DNA of 63,695 nucleotides, from NCBI GenBank assembly GCA_017460805.1, contig JAFUAF010000009.1:1-63695 (forward strand), read 5' to 3'. Under the pieces are notes generated by a model that made no database searches, was not told where the DNA came from, and was given only the letters and a program-made list of their open reading frames with translations. The DNA is from Bacillota bacterium (GTDB lineage Bacteria; Bacillota; Clostridia; Lachnospirales; CAG-274). A program made the position numbers and the translations under genes. Shown one piece after another: positions 32,549 to 41,918 of the stretch (position 1 is the first letter of the stretch; every line of letters starts with the position of its first letter).

Positions 32549-34198
32549 TCAATTCACTTTCCTGCCGCAGATGTACACTTCACTCGGCATATTGAAGCTG
32601 AATCCCTCATGCTCAGCTGTAAGAAGGTCATTGTCGAATACAAGGAAGTCGGCATCTTTGCCTGCTTCTACGGAACCCTTTTTATCTTCAACGCCAAGCT
32701 GTTTTGCTCCGTTTATCGTATATCCCAGCAGCATTTCCTCAATACCCATTTTTTCCTCAACGGGAGGGAATACCTCGTCTGTTCTTATGTATTCGGGAGC
32801 ACGGCTCTTTTAGGTGATCTGTCGTGTCATTCCGACCTCCATGCCGAGATAGGGGCTCCATGTCACAAAATCGCTGTAGGCAACATTATCGCTTGACCAT
32901 GTTACAAGTGCGCCGCTGTCCCAAAGTGTTTTGCAGCGGAACATCTTCGAGGCACGTTTTTTGCCAAGCAAGGGACTCAGAATTCTTGGGTCTCCCGCAT
33001 GCCAATACGGCGTAAAGTTTGCGATAACGCCAAGTTTGGCAAAGCGATCCATATCCGCATCGTCCTGTATCTCCAGATGAGCGCAGGTAACCTTTATACG
33101 ATATTTTTCTCCCAGCTCTTTTCTTGCCAGTTCAACGCCGTCCAATACAGTGCGTGACGAACGCTCGCCTACCGTATGTATATGAAGATCCATTCCCATA
33201 TCATTAAGTGATTTAAGGACATCCGCAAGCCCTTTGGCATCAAAGCAGGTTGCACCCGATTTGCCCGTGTCCTCATACGGTGTGACCATAGCCGCGGTAT
33301 GTATCTTCTGTGTGCCGTCCATTAAAATCTTTAATGTATGGACTTTCAGATGTTCCGTGTTGAACTCACGGTTAAAGCGCTTGAGTTCTTCCAGAGCCTC
33401 GTTCTTTTTGGCGGGATTTGTAAGCATATAGCATCCGTCGATATATATGGGCAGTTTGCCTTGTTCGTCCATTTTGCGCAGAAGCTTGTAGACTCTCTCA
33501 TGGAATTTTTCATATTCGGGGAAGCCCGCATCAAAAACCGCACTCACACCCGTTTTTACGCAATAATCAATAAAGCGCAGGAGCGGCTCTACTATCTGTT
33601 CGTCCGTCAGAACGTCCAAATCGAAAAGGAATGGCCATGCCGCACCCTCAAAAGCGTTGCCCGTTATATGTCCGTCTTTGCGTACATAATAACTCAGTTC
33701 GGGCACAGGATCGGGTGTTGCATCCGTGATTTCCCTTGCCGCAAGTATCTTGGAGTTTACCCATACGCTGTGACATTCGCCTTCCAGAATTATCAGTTCG
33801 CTGTCGGGGCAGATAAAATCAAGTTCCTCCTTGGTTAGGGTCTCTCCATTCAGATACTTTTGTTCCAACATAAACCTGTAACGCATGAGCCCCGGATTTT
33901 TAGCGATATAATCTGCCATAAAATCCAAAGCGCCCTGTTTGCCGTCACATTCAAAACGAACGCCAAGATCGGCATACTCAAAGCCTATGCTTGTTGTAAC
34001 ATGAACATGAGTATCAAGGATACCGGGCATAATAAACTTGCCGCCAAGGTCGGCAACATCACCCTCATACGCCGAAAGACCGGCTTCATCACCCACATAG
34101 ACGAATTTGCCGTCCTTTACCGCAAGTGCCGCCGCCATAGGCTGTTTCTTATCAGCCGTGAAAATTTTTGCATTTTTTATAATGTAATCAGCTATCAT
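32549..34198 (-). pseudogene. Amidohydrolase (YtcJ-like) copy B, interrupted by TAA
   Basis: Paralogue of the gene at 34414-36069 over its whole length: DTHVHVTTSIGFEYADLG, HIHTVGERSSRTVLDG, VTCAHLEIQDDADMDRFA, and the C-terminal LGYTINGAKQLGV..GKDADFLVFDNDLL. Translation is broken by a single in-frame TAA at 32810-32812, after GMEVGMTRQIT; the same frame then continues KSRAPEYIRTDEVFPPVEEK to the normal end. Copy A has Ala at that position. The first 462 residues could still be made but would lack the final beta-sandwich strands. A sequencing error is possible. Ribosome site AAAGGAG is intact. Confidence 0.85.
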
Positions 34199-34234
34199 AT
34201 CGGTACTCCTTTCCGGTTAACGGCTTTCGTCCGT

Positions 34235-34417
34235 TTAACCTACATAGTACTTTGTCATAAAGTAAGTTCTGTCCCAATCGACGATGTTCATTGCGGATTC
34301 TTTCTCCACGCGGATGTCAAACTCGTCAAAAACCATCACAGACTTGTCCTTGAGGTCGTATAACGGCCATTCTTTTACGTGACCGTTCTCCCTCAGCGGC
34401 ACGGAAACCGGTGTCAT
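34235..34417 (-). pseudogene. Esterase stub: C-terminal fragment of a duplicated carboxylesterase
   Basis: 60 codons whose last 48 (EWPLYDLKDKSVMVFDEFDI, then the ending DRTYFMTKYYVG) align with the C-terminus of the esterase at 36130-38208 (NWPLYDMENKTVMVLDEFDI, then RSYFLTKYYML). No catalytic residue remains. It overlaps the stop of amidohydrolase A by 4 nt and precedes amidohydrolase B, exactly where a second full esterase would stand. It is the scar of a tandem duplication followed by deletion. Confidence 0.88.
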
Positions 34418-36069
34418 TTAACTTTCTTTCCGCCAAAATACACATCGGTAGGCTTGTTGTAGCTGAATCCCTCCTGCTCCGCCGTAAGCAGGTCTTTGTC
34501 AAATACCAAGAAATCAGCATCCTTACCGACCGTGATAGAACCTTTTTGAGACTCAATGCCAAGCTGTTTTGCTCCGTTGATCGTAAATCCGAGCAGCATC
34601 TCTTCAATGTTCATCCTCTCATCCTCGGGAGGGAACACCGTATCACATCTTGCATATTCATACGTCCTGGTCTTTGCGGTCGCCTTGCGTGTCATTCCTA
34701 TTTCCATGCCGAGATACGGATTCCATGTCATAAAATCACCGAAAACGATGTTATCGCTTGACCAAGCCACCAAAGCGCCCGTATCCCATACGGTTTTACA
34801 GCGGAACTGCTTTTTGGAGCGTTCCTCGCCGAGCCATGTAGCGCTGTAGCTTGGATCTCCCGCATGCCAGTGCGGTGTATAATTTGCTATTACGCCAAGC
34901 TCTGCAAAACGCTTAAGATCCGCATCATCCTGTACCTCCAGATGTGCGCAGGTAACTCTCACTTTTAAGCTATCACCCATTTCCTTTTTGGCCATTTCAT
35001 AGCCGTCCAGTACCGTGCGGGATGCACGTTCGCCGACAGTATGAAGATGAAGATCCAATCCTGCCTCATTAAGGCCCTTTAAAAGTTCACAAATTCCCTC
35101 TGCCGAAAAAGCAGTAGCTCCAACGGTCTTGACATCCACATAAGGCGTAACCATAGCTGCGGTGTGTATCTTCTGAGTACCATCCATAAATATCTTCATG
35201 GTATGGACTTTCAAATGCTCCGTGTTGTACTCGCGATGTAAGCGCTTCACTTCTTCAAGACCCTCTTTGGCATCCCTCTCTGCATTGATAACAAGGCTGC
35301 CGTCAACATAAATGGGCAGTTTTCCCTGTTCGTCAAGAGCCTTCAGGCGTTTATATACCTTTTCATGGAATTTCGGATCGCCCGGAAGACCCGAGTCGAA
35401 AACGCAGCTCACGCCGTATTCAACCGAAAAATCTATCCAGCGCTGAAGTGCTGCATCGACCTGTTCATCGGTCAGCTCCATCGAACTGTCGAAGATGATG
35501 GGTATTTCCGCTGCGCCTTCAATACAATTACCCGTCACATGGCCGTCCTTACGCACATAAATGGCAAGTCCCGGGATGGGATCGGGCGTATCGTCGGTAA
35601 TGCCGTGTTTTTCGAGTATCTTTGAGTTTACCCATATACTGTGGCCTTCGCCCTCCTGAATTTGCAGCTCGGCATCGGGACATATGGCATCAAGATCCTC
35701 TTTTACGATATCATCTCCGTTAAGGAATTTTTTCTCCAGAATAAATCTGTAACGTTCCTGTCCGGGATTTTCTTTGATGTATTTGGCCATAAGGTCAAGC
35801 GCTTCCTGTTTGCCGTTCGGTTCAAGGCGCTCTCCCATATCGGCATACTCAAATCCAACGGGAATAGTCACATGAACATGGCTGTCAATGATACTTGGCA
35901 TAATAAATTTGCCGTTAAGGTCTGTGACTGCTCCCTCATACTCCGAAAGACCCGCTTCGTCGCCTACATAGACGAATTTGCCGTCCTTTACCGCAAGAGC
36001 GGTCGCCTGAAGTTTCTCCTTATCCGATGTAAATATTTTTGCGTTTTTGATAATCATATCTGCTTTCAT
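34414..36069 (-). CDS. Amidohydrolase family protein (YtcJ-like), copy A
   Basis: 551 aa, full length for the YtcJ/amidohydrolase-3 family. N-terminal beta-sandwich (MKADMIIKNAKIFTSDKEKL), metal-binding DSHVHV near residue 63, lysine/His motifs in the barrel (LHLHTVGERASRTVLDG, TCAHLEVQDDADL) and the SSDNIVFGD metal Asp; it ends with GKDADFLVFDKDLL. The family hydrolyses N-acyl or cyclic amide bonds; the substrate is unknown. It follows the esterase gene by 60 nt, so a two-step degradation of an ester/amide compound is possible. Ribosome site AAAGGAG. Confidence 0.88.
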   Translation of the reverse strand: MKADMIIKNAKIFTSDKEKLQATALAVKDGKFVYVGDEAGLSEYEGAVTDLNGKFIMPSIIDSHVHVTIPVGFEYADMGERLEPNGKQEALDLMAKYIKENPGQERYRFILEKKFLNGDDIVKEDLDAICPDAELQIQEGEGHSIWVNSKILEKHGITDDTPDPIPGLAIYVRKDGHVTGNCIEGAAEIPIIFDSSMELTDEQVDAALQRWIDFSVEYGVSCVFDSGLPGDPKFHEKVYKRLKALDEQGKLPIYVDGSLVINAERDAKEGLEEVKRLHREYNTEHLKVHTMKIFMDGTQKIHTAAMVTPYVDVKTVGATAFSAEGICELLKGLNEAGLDLHLHTVGERASRTVLDGYEMAKKEMGDSLKVRVTCAHLEVQDDADLKRFAELGVIANYTPHWHAGDPSYSATWLGEERSKKQFRCKTVWDTGALVAWSSDNIVFGDFMTWNPYLGMEIGMTRKATAKTRTYEYARCDTVFPPEDERMNIEEMLLGFTINGAKQLGIESQKGSITVGKDADFLVFDKDLLTAEQEGFSYNKPTDVYFGGKKVK

Positions 36070-36129
36070 AGTTGTTCTCCTTTCCGTAAATAACGTATCT
36101 TATAATTTCACTGCATATGCCCATACCCG

Positions 36130-38208
36130 TCAAAGCATATAATACTTTGTCAGGAAGTAGGATCTTTCTCTGTCAACTATCTTTATATCTGTTTCCTTTT
36201 CCGTATGGATGTCAAACTCGTCCAAAACCATAACAGTTTTGTTTTCCATATCGTAAAGCGGCCAGTTTTTTGCCTTGCCGTCGGGTGACTGCTCCGCTGT
36301 AAGCGAGGGGTCGCCTGTCTTTGCAAACTGTACCCACATTTTGCGCATGGTCTTTGAGAAGGTCTCGTCATAGGGTCTTACATCGGTCATTTCGGGATGT
36401 TTGAACACTATCGGAAGTTCCTCTCCATGTGCGCTTTTCAATATCGGCGCGGAAGATTCTACCCTGTAAAAATAGGTGTAGGACTTGCCGCCTGCTTTTG
36501 TCTGATTTTCCGTCAATCTTACGGCGGGTGCAATAAACCAGCTTTGGCTGAATAAACGGCTGTCGGGTGCCCAGCTCTCCGTTTGTCCCTCTTTGCAGAA
36601 CTCCTCGACAAGCGCTTTTTCTTCATCTGTGAGCTGCTTGTCAAATTTATTTGCTTTGCGGTCATCCGCCCATAGTTTGAAATCCGTTTCGCCCAAAACG
36701 GAAACGAAGAAGTTCATTTCATCCTTGTTGCAGCCCTGAAGAAACGCTATATCTTTGGCTGCGCCGTTTTCATAAGCCTCAAGAGGATCGGACGGCAGAA
36801 TATATCCGTCTCTCTCGGGGAATAAACGTACCGTGAGAATGGCCGATGCCTCCACAAGTTTCTTGCTGTCAACTTTCTTCAAGTCCTCAACGGTTTTACA
36901 GCCGAGGGCATCCATAAGATCACTCGTACAAACGATGGATTCTTCGGGAGATATTGTTTGTGTGGGAGCACCGCTTTGCGCAATAACACGTTTAAAATAT
37001 TGGTGGGAACTTTCGATAAGCGGAAGCATTGTACAGCTTCCCGCACCTGCCGACTCACCCCAGATAGTTACATTGTCGGGGTCGCCGCCGAAGCCCGAAA
37101 TATTCTCGTGTACCCATTTCAATGCCATCATCTGATCCAGCAGTCCTAAGTTCTGCGAATCCTTATAATCCTTGCCGTCCGAAAGGTGCGACAGATGCAA
37201 AAAGCCCAGAACACCAAGTCTGTATGCAACGGTAACAACGATAACATCGGGGTTTTCTTTCATAAAATCGTGACAGTCAAACAGCGGCACGCCTGTTCCT
37301 CCTGCCATATAAGCCCCGCCGTGTATCCATACCATAACAGGCTTTTTCTCCGCGGGAGCTTCATCCGTTTTCCATATATTCAGATACAGGCAGTCTTCGC
37401 CTTGATAATCGCTCATTTCCTCATTCTGACAGGCGCTTTTTGCGTTATAATATGCCTCGTATACGCCGTCATCCTCGGCAAAATCCACGGGTGCTTTCCA
37501 CCGCAGGTCTCCGACAGGCTGTTCTCCGACAAAAGGTATGCCCTTGTAAGAAATAACATTCTCCGTCTTTTTGCCGACAAAAGTACCGTTTACGCACTTT
37601 ACCGCAAGTGATTTGTCGTAATCGCCCGCAATTTTTTTATTCGTATCATGCTGATCTGCAACTTTCCCCAAAACCTCATTTGCAAAATCCTTGATCGTTT
37701 CAAGTATTGTTTTGCTCTTTTCTTCTTTCACGTTGTCGATTTCGGAGGCAATTTCCGCAGCATCCATTTCGGTAACCGATACCTGAAAATCTTTCAGTTT
37801 TTTTTCAAGAGCGTTTTCATTCTCTTCCCGTACCATCAGCAGCAGAGCCGTTTCTCCGTCAACAAGACATTCGCCCGCTTTCCCCATCAATACCGATTTG
37901 TCTTTGAGCTCGTCCATATCCATGGAGCTGCCTATAATGGAACCTACACTTCCGCCGAATAAAACACCGAGCGGACCGCCGAGCAAGCCCACCAGACTTC
38001 CGATAAGGCCGCCTTTCCAGCCGTGTCCGCTTACAGCATCACCCGCAACAAACCCGTCCTCAAGCGAAATGTCTCCGTTGTCCATTTTGACAACAGCGGC
38101 ATGGGAAACCGAAAAGCCGTCTTCTTCATGATCCTGCCTGAGCATACTTAATATCTGGTACGCCTCGCTCGCTACCTTACAGTTTACGATAATAATGTTT
38201 TCCTTCAC
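36130..38208 (-). CDS. DUF1269-carboxylesterase (type B) fusion protein
   Basis: 692 aa, GTG start after AAAGGAGGATGATGTGCT. Residues 1-150 are a DUF1269-type domain: the alpha/beta start IIIVNCKVASEAYQIL and a glycine-zipper membrane hairpin at 60-95 (GWKGGLIGSLVGLLGGPLG). A charged linker leads to a type-B carboxylesterase at about 200-692 with oxyanion HGG (296-298), nucleophile Ser386 in GESAGAG, Glu497 and His594 in SAHGEEL. The triad is complete. The glycine zipper implies membrane association of an esterase that is usually soluble. It is upstream of amidohydrolase A. Confidence 0.88.
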   Translation of the reverse strand: MKENIIIVNCKVASEAYQILSMLRQDHEEDGFSVSHAAVVKMDNGDISLEDGFVAGDAVSGHGWKGGLIGSLVGLLGGPLGVLFGGSVGSIIGSSMDMDELKDKSVLMGKAGECLVDGETALLLMVREENENALEKKLKDFQVSVTEMDAAEIASEIDNVKEEKSKTILETIKDFANEVLGKVADQHDTNKKIAGDYDKSLAVKCVNGTFVGKKTENVISYKGIPFVGEQPVGDLRWKAPVDFAEDDGVYEAYYNAKSACQNEEMSDYQGEDCLYLNIWKTDEAPAEKKPVMVWIHGGAYMAGGTGVPLFDCHDFMKENPDVIVVTVAYRLGVLGFLHLSHLSDGKDYKDSQNLGLLDQMMALKWVHENISGFGGDPDNVTIWGESAGAGSCTMLPLIESSHQYFKRVIAQSGAPTQTISPEESIVCTSDLMDALGCKTVEDLKKVDSKKLVEASAILTVRLFPERDGYILPSDPLEAYENGAAKDIAFLQGCNKDEMNFFVSVLGETDFKLWADDRKANKFDKQLTDEEKALVEEFCKEGQTESWAPDSRLFSQSWFIAPAVRLTENQTKAGGKSYTYFYRVESSAPILKSAHGEELPIVFKHPEMTDVRPYDETFSKTMRKMWVQFAKTGDPSLTAEQSPDGKAKNWPLYDMENKTVMVLDEFDIHTEKETDIKIVDRERSYFLTKYYML

Positions 38209-38655
38209 AGCACATCATCCTCCTTTTTGTTTGATTTTTGCCAAAAACCGTCTGCTCCAACATTGCGGACTGACGGTCATCTTAACACTCATTTCTTAAA
38301 AAGGGGCGCAGTTCCTATCGTTGACAAATATACGTTTTTCATAACTTATCAAGCCTTCGTTTTAAGAACTTTCGCAAATTAATTTTACTGCAACATTTTC
38401 CGAAACATCTGTTATAGAATAATTTTAACAAAAATTTTACAAAATGTCAATGTGTAAGCATCATTTTTACACATAAATTTTCTTTGAATTTAATGCTAAA
38501 AAATATTTTGTACAAATTCTGTATTTTATTATTGGTCGTTTTTGTGCAAAAGTCGTATAGTTTTCTGTTTTGAAATTATCACTGCAAATTTTCTCAATTC
38601 CGTCAAACAAATTTTATGAAGCCTGTTAAGTTCCTATGCGATATACATTCAATGC
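38209..38655. other. Long AT-rich spacer between the esterase gene and spoIIIAH terminator
   Basis: About 450 bp without an ORF of note. It contains the esterase ribosome site region and presumably its promoter on the minus strand, but I find no convincing -35/-10 pair and no repeat shared with the other spacers. Confidence 0.5.
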
Positions 38656-38703
38656 AAAAAACGCACTCACAGCGACATTTTTTGTCGGTGCAAGTGCGTT
38701 TTT
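38656..38703 (-). terminator. Terminator of the spoIIIA operon
   Basis: AAAAAACGCACT..AAGTGCGTTTTT with an inner GACA/TGTC stem, immediately after the spoIIIAH stop. Confidence 0.85.
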
Positions 38704-38704
38704 A

Positions 38705-39343
38705 TCACTTTTTAAGCGGGCTTATCCTTATTTTATCACTCGAAAAACCTGTTTTTCGCTTAACGATATCCTCTATTTTGGCAACTTCGGCTTCGGTCAG
38801 TTCGGGACTGTCCACTACCACATCAACGGTGTCGTCATCTATGCGCACATAGACCTCTTTAAACCCCTTTGCCTCTATCATGGCTTCTGCGGCGGTCTCT
38901 CGCTCTATGCGCTGCTGAATTTCAAGCATGGCATTTGCGGCATCGCTTTTCTGCCCCGAATCCACATTTTCATTTGCAAGCATTTCATTAAGCAGGTCTT
39001 TTTCTTTTGAGCGTGCCTGTTCCCTTTCAAGCTTCGCCTGCAAAAAATAACTGCTGTCGCTCGTGCTGTTCACAAAAACGGCTTCGCCCGCGGTATCGGG
39101 GTCTGCGGCAGCTATCTCGTTTGTATCTTTTGCCGCTGCTGTCTCTTTTGTATCTTCCGCCGCCGCTATCTCGTTGTTGTCATCAACTTCGATATTGTCG
39201 TCCCACACCATTGCAAGGTCGCTTTCATCCGTCAGCATGACCTCGCTTGTTTCGGGGTGAGTGTCTATGTAATTCAGGTACCCCGCCGCGCCTATCATTG
39301 CCACAAGCGCCGTTATCACTATCTGATTTTTCTTTAATTTCAT
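38705..39343 (-). CDS. spoIIIAH: Stage III sporulation protein AH
   Basis: 212 aa: one N-terminal membrane helix (IVITALVAMIGAAGYLNYI), a low-complexity Glu/Ala/Asp-rich spacer with repeated AAAEDTKE-like units (about 58-90), and the YscJ/FliF-like ring-forming domain at the C-terminus (ESTSDSSYFLQAKLEREQ-type region; AMIEAKGFKEVYVRIDDDTVDVVV). SpoIIIAH sits in the mother-cell membrane and binds forespore SpoIIQ to form the feeding-tube channel. Last gene of the operon, 5 nt from spoIIIAG. Confidence 0.92.
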   Translation of the reverse strand: MKLKKNQIVITALVAMIGAAGYLNYIDTHPETSEVMLTDESDLAMVWDDNIEVDDNNEIAAAEDTKETAAAKDTNEIAAADPDTAGEAVFVNSTSDSSYFLQAKLEREQARSKEKDLLNEMLANENVDSGQKSDAANAMLEIQQRIERETAAEAMIEAKGFKEVYVRIDDDTVDVVVDSPELTEAEVAKIEDIVKRKTGFSSDKIRISPLKK

Positions 39344-39348
39344 GTAAA

Positions 39349-39828
39349 TTATCCTCCCTGTTGTTTCATTTTTAACACTTCTATTTTATGCGCTTCAACA
39401 CCCAATAATGCCTGTGCCGCAGAAATTAAACGCGCCCTTACCGCCGTATTGCCGCCGCCCTGTGCCACTATCAGCACGCCCTTTATTTCGGGAGAGTTTT
39501 CACGCAGTACAACGGGCTCGCTGTCTCTGCCGAAAACGACCTTTTCTTCATACCGTTTGCCCGTATCATCCGTTTCCTCCACCTTGTCGTGCGCTATCGT
39601 CCTCGATTCGCTTCCCGCATAATATATCACCACCTTTACCTCGCCCACCCCCTCTACGCTTCGCAATGCATCCTCAAGCTGCTGTTGTGTATCGGGAACA
39701 CTCTGCCTGACTTCGGTTTCCTCTGCGGGTATTTCCGCCGTTTCAAACCGCCCTGCAAGCAAAAGCATTATCCCCGCCGCAAAGGCTATGTATATCAGTT
39801 CTTTTTTGTATTTTAAAAATTTATTCAA
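39349..39828 (-). CDS. spoIIIAG: Stage III sporulation protein AG
   Basis: 159 aa with one membrane helix (LIYIAFAAGIMLLLAGRF) and the SpoIIIAG ring-building motif (LEDALRSVEGVGEVKVVIYYAGSES). The C-terminus GVLIVAQGGGNTAVRARLI is conserved. It assembles into the large membrane ring of the SpoIIIA-SpoIIQ complex. It overlaps spoIIIAF by 8 nt. Confidence 0.93.
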   Translation of the reverse strand: MNKFLKYKKELIYIAFAAGIMLLLAGRFETAEIPAEETEVRQSVPDTQQQLEDALRSVEGVGEVKVVIYYAGSESRTIAHDKVEETDDTGKRYEEKVVFGRDSEPVVLRENSPEIKGVLIVAQGGGNTAVRARLISAAQALLGVEAHKIEVLKMKQQGG

Positions 39829-40231
39829 TCACTTTCACCCTGCCCTTGTCTATGCCGCAAAGCTCCGCCGCAATATCTGCGGCATTGTTGTCTGCGCCGT
39901 AAATATATATCTCTTTTACCGAATAATCCTCGTTAAGCACCGCTTTTACCCTCTTTGCATTCGTCCGTTTTTTTATCTCGTCTTCAAGCCCGCTCTGCAC
40001 TCCCTCGCGCAGTATCTTTTCCCGCATAGATGAATTATCCGCAGTCTGCGTTTTCGGCAGTTCTATTTCGGGAAGCTCAAACTCCGTTTTTCTTAATGGC
40101 GCACAGACTGCCGCAAGCATCATAAGCCCAAGCATAAAACCGATATCCTTACGGAATTTTTCGCCCGCAAGCATCTGCACAAATGCCGCAAGCACCATAA
40201 GACAACCGATATTTCTTATATACTCGCCCAT
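39821..40231 (-). CDS. spoIIIAF: Stage III sporulation protein AF
   Basis: 136 aa from MGEYIRNIGCLMVLAAFVQML behind GGGAGGTTAAA; a longer upstream frame overlaps spoIIIAE and has no ribosome site. Two N-terminal membrane helices and a soluble ring-type domain (VKAVLNEDYSVKEIYIYG). Member of the eight-gene operon; required for forespore engulfment-stage gene expression in Bacillus. Confidence 0.88.
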   Translation of the reverse strand: MGEYIRNIGCLMVLAAFVQMLAGEKFRKDIGFMLGLMMLAAVCAPLRKTEFELPEIELPKTQTADNSSMREKILREGVQSGLEDEIKKRTNAKRVKAVLNEDYSVKEIYIYGADNNAADIAAELCGIDKGRVKVIE

Positions 40232-40232
40232 T

Positions 40233-41318
40233 TTAACCTCCCATACCAAAAAGCAAAATTGCGGCCGCCCCCATAAACACCAGCACAAGACAGAGCATGA
40301 CCACAAAGGCAAGACCGCTTGCTATACCCGCATTTTCTATCATATCGGCTATGCGTTTGTCGCCCATCGGCTCCGCAAGGACGGCACACACGCGAAAAAT
40401 ACCCGTCATTACAAGTGTTTTTATCAGCGGCACCATACAGCTTACAAGCATAAAAATTATAAGCCCGCCGCCAAGTCCGCTTTTTACATTTTGTATGACC
40501 GCCATTACCGACTCCGCACCTGCCGCAAAAATATCCCCCGCCACGGGCACGGCTTTTACCGCCGAAAGTGTCGTTTTTTGAATAACACCGTCCGCGCCTG
40601 CCGTCACAGCCCGTTCAAAGCCGATAAGCGCAGCAAAAATCATAGCACATACCCTTATGCCGACAGAAACAAAGCTTTTGATAAGTGCCGCAAGCTTCGT
40701 GAGCATACTTCTCGGCGAAATGGAATTTATTATCCCGCAGACGGCAAAAAAACTTATGCACGGAATTATTATCTTATCTATCGCCGCCGCCAGAATACTG
40801 CACCCCGCATAAATCAAAGCCGTTGACGAGCCCGCAAGAGATACTCTCCCGCTGACGGTAAGAGCCGCCGCCGTAACGGGCACAGCCGCCCCGACTATCG
40901 CAAGATACATTCCCGCAAAATCCCCAAGCACAACAAGCACATCTTTTAGCGCCCTTAAACACAGCCCCGCCGCCATCACTCCCGAAAGCATAAAAGCCAT
41001 ATACTCCGTATTTTTGCTTTCGCCGAAATTCAGCGTTGCCGCAAGGCCGTTTATCATACAAATTATGATAAGTCCTTTTAAAATACCAGCACAGTCACGT
41101 ATCTGCAAAAGCAGGATATTTCTTGGGTCTAAACGTTTAATAAGCCTATCTGTATCGCCTTTTAAAACATCCGTAAATATCCCTTTAAAATCCCCGTATT
41201 CCTCCAGCCTGTCCATTTCAAAAATATCATAATAATCTTCCTCGGTCTGTGCCGCATAAGTGTTTTTCGCAGACAAAAGCCACACGACAAACAGCAGTAT
41301 CATAAGTTTTTTATACAT
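40233..41318 (-). CDS. spoIIIAE: Stage III sporulation protein AE
   Basis: 361 aa with a signal-like N-terminus (LMILLFVVWLLSAKNTYA) and about seven to eight membrane helices. The sequence GVMAAGLCLRALKDVL, then TALTVSGRVSLAGSSTALIY matches SpoIIIAE. It is the largest membrane subunit of the SpoIIIA complex. 1-nt gap to spoIIIAF. Confidence 0.93.
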   Translation of the reverse strand: MYKKLMILLFVVWLLSAKNTYAAQTEEDYYDIFEMDRLEEYGDFKGIFTDVLKGDTDRLIKRLDPRNILLLQIRDCAGILKGLIIICMINGLAATLNFGESKNTEYMAFMLSGVMAAGLCLRALKDVLVVLGDFAGMYLAIVGAAVPVTAAALTVSGRVSLAGSSTALIYAGCSILAAAIDKIIIPCISFFAVCGIINSISPRSMLTKLAALIKSFVSVGIRVCAMIFAALIGFERAVTAGADGVIQKTTLSAVKAVPVAGDIFAAGAESVMAVIQNVKSGLGGGLIIFMLVSCMVPLIKTLVMTGIFRVCAVLAEPMGDKRIADMIENAGIASGLAFVVMLCLVLVFMGAAAILLFGMGG

Positions 41319-41320
41319 CG

Positions 41321-41704
41321 CTATTCTCCTATAAAGCTTGTTATAAGCGCTATCATATCCGAAATAAGCGGCAGGGTGTAAACAGCTATGATTATGCGTG
41401 CGGCGGTCTCTATTTTATCGCCCATTGCCTTTTGTCCCGCATCCGTGCAGATCTGTGCCGTGATCTGCGCCAGAAAAGATATTCCCACCACTTTGAGCAA
41501 AAGCATCACATACTTTGAGTCCGTGTAAATAAAAATCTGTCCGAACCGATCGACTATATATTTTATCTGCGGCATAAGATACAAAAGGCTTACCGCACTC
41601 ACCGCCACGGGGATAAGTACCCCCGCCCACGGCGAATACCTGCCGGCGACGGATGTTATTATCACGGCACATACAACAAAACCCGCAATATTTATCAGCT
41701 CCAT
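41321..41704 (-). CDS. spoIIIAD: Stage III sporulation protein AD
   Basis: 127 aa, three to four hydrophobic helices, with the SpoIIIAD core YVMLLLKVVGISFLAQITAQ and CTDAGQKAMGDKIETAARII. Related to SpoIIIAC; both resemble type III secretion export-gate subunits. Membrane protein. Confidence 0.93.
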   Translation of the reverse strand: MELINIAGFVVCAVIITSVAGRYSPWAGVLIPVAVSAVSLLYLMPQIKYIVDRFGQIFIYTDSKYVMLLLKVVGISFLAQITAQICTDAGQKAMGDKIETAARIIIAVYTLPLISDMIALITSFIGE

Positions 41705-41713
41705 AATTCATCC

Positions 41714-41917
41714 TCACAAGTTAAAAAGCGTTTCTATCGCCTCAAACAATCTGCTTATGTAGTCTATTACCCAGTAAAGCACCACCACAAGCCCCGCAAG
41801 GGTCGTCATCATGGCCTGTTCCTCACGCCCCGCGCGAATAAGCACTTGATTGAGCACCGCGATAAGTATACCTACCGCCGCTATTCTGAAAACTATGTTT
41901 ATCTCCATTTTTCTCAC
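41714..41917 (-). CDS. spoIIIAC: Stage III sporulation protein AC
   Basis: 67 aa, two membrane helices (NIVFRIAAVGILIAVLNQVL and MMTTLAGLVVVLYWVIDYI), the standard length for SpoIIIAC. It lies between AB and AD with gaps of 1 and 9 nt. Confidence 0.93.
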   Translation of the reverse strand: MRKMEINIVFRIAAVGILIAVLNQVLIRAGREEQAMMTTLAGLVVVLYWVIDYISRLFEAIETLFNL

Positions 41918-41918
41918 C

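Noticed and set aside
32810..32812. Recoding (stop read-through) of the amidohydrolase B stop codon
   Set aside because: The codon is TAA, not TGA or TAG used for Sec or Pyl, and no SECIS or PYLIS-like structure was evident; a nonsense mutation or sequence error is simpler.
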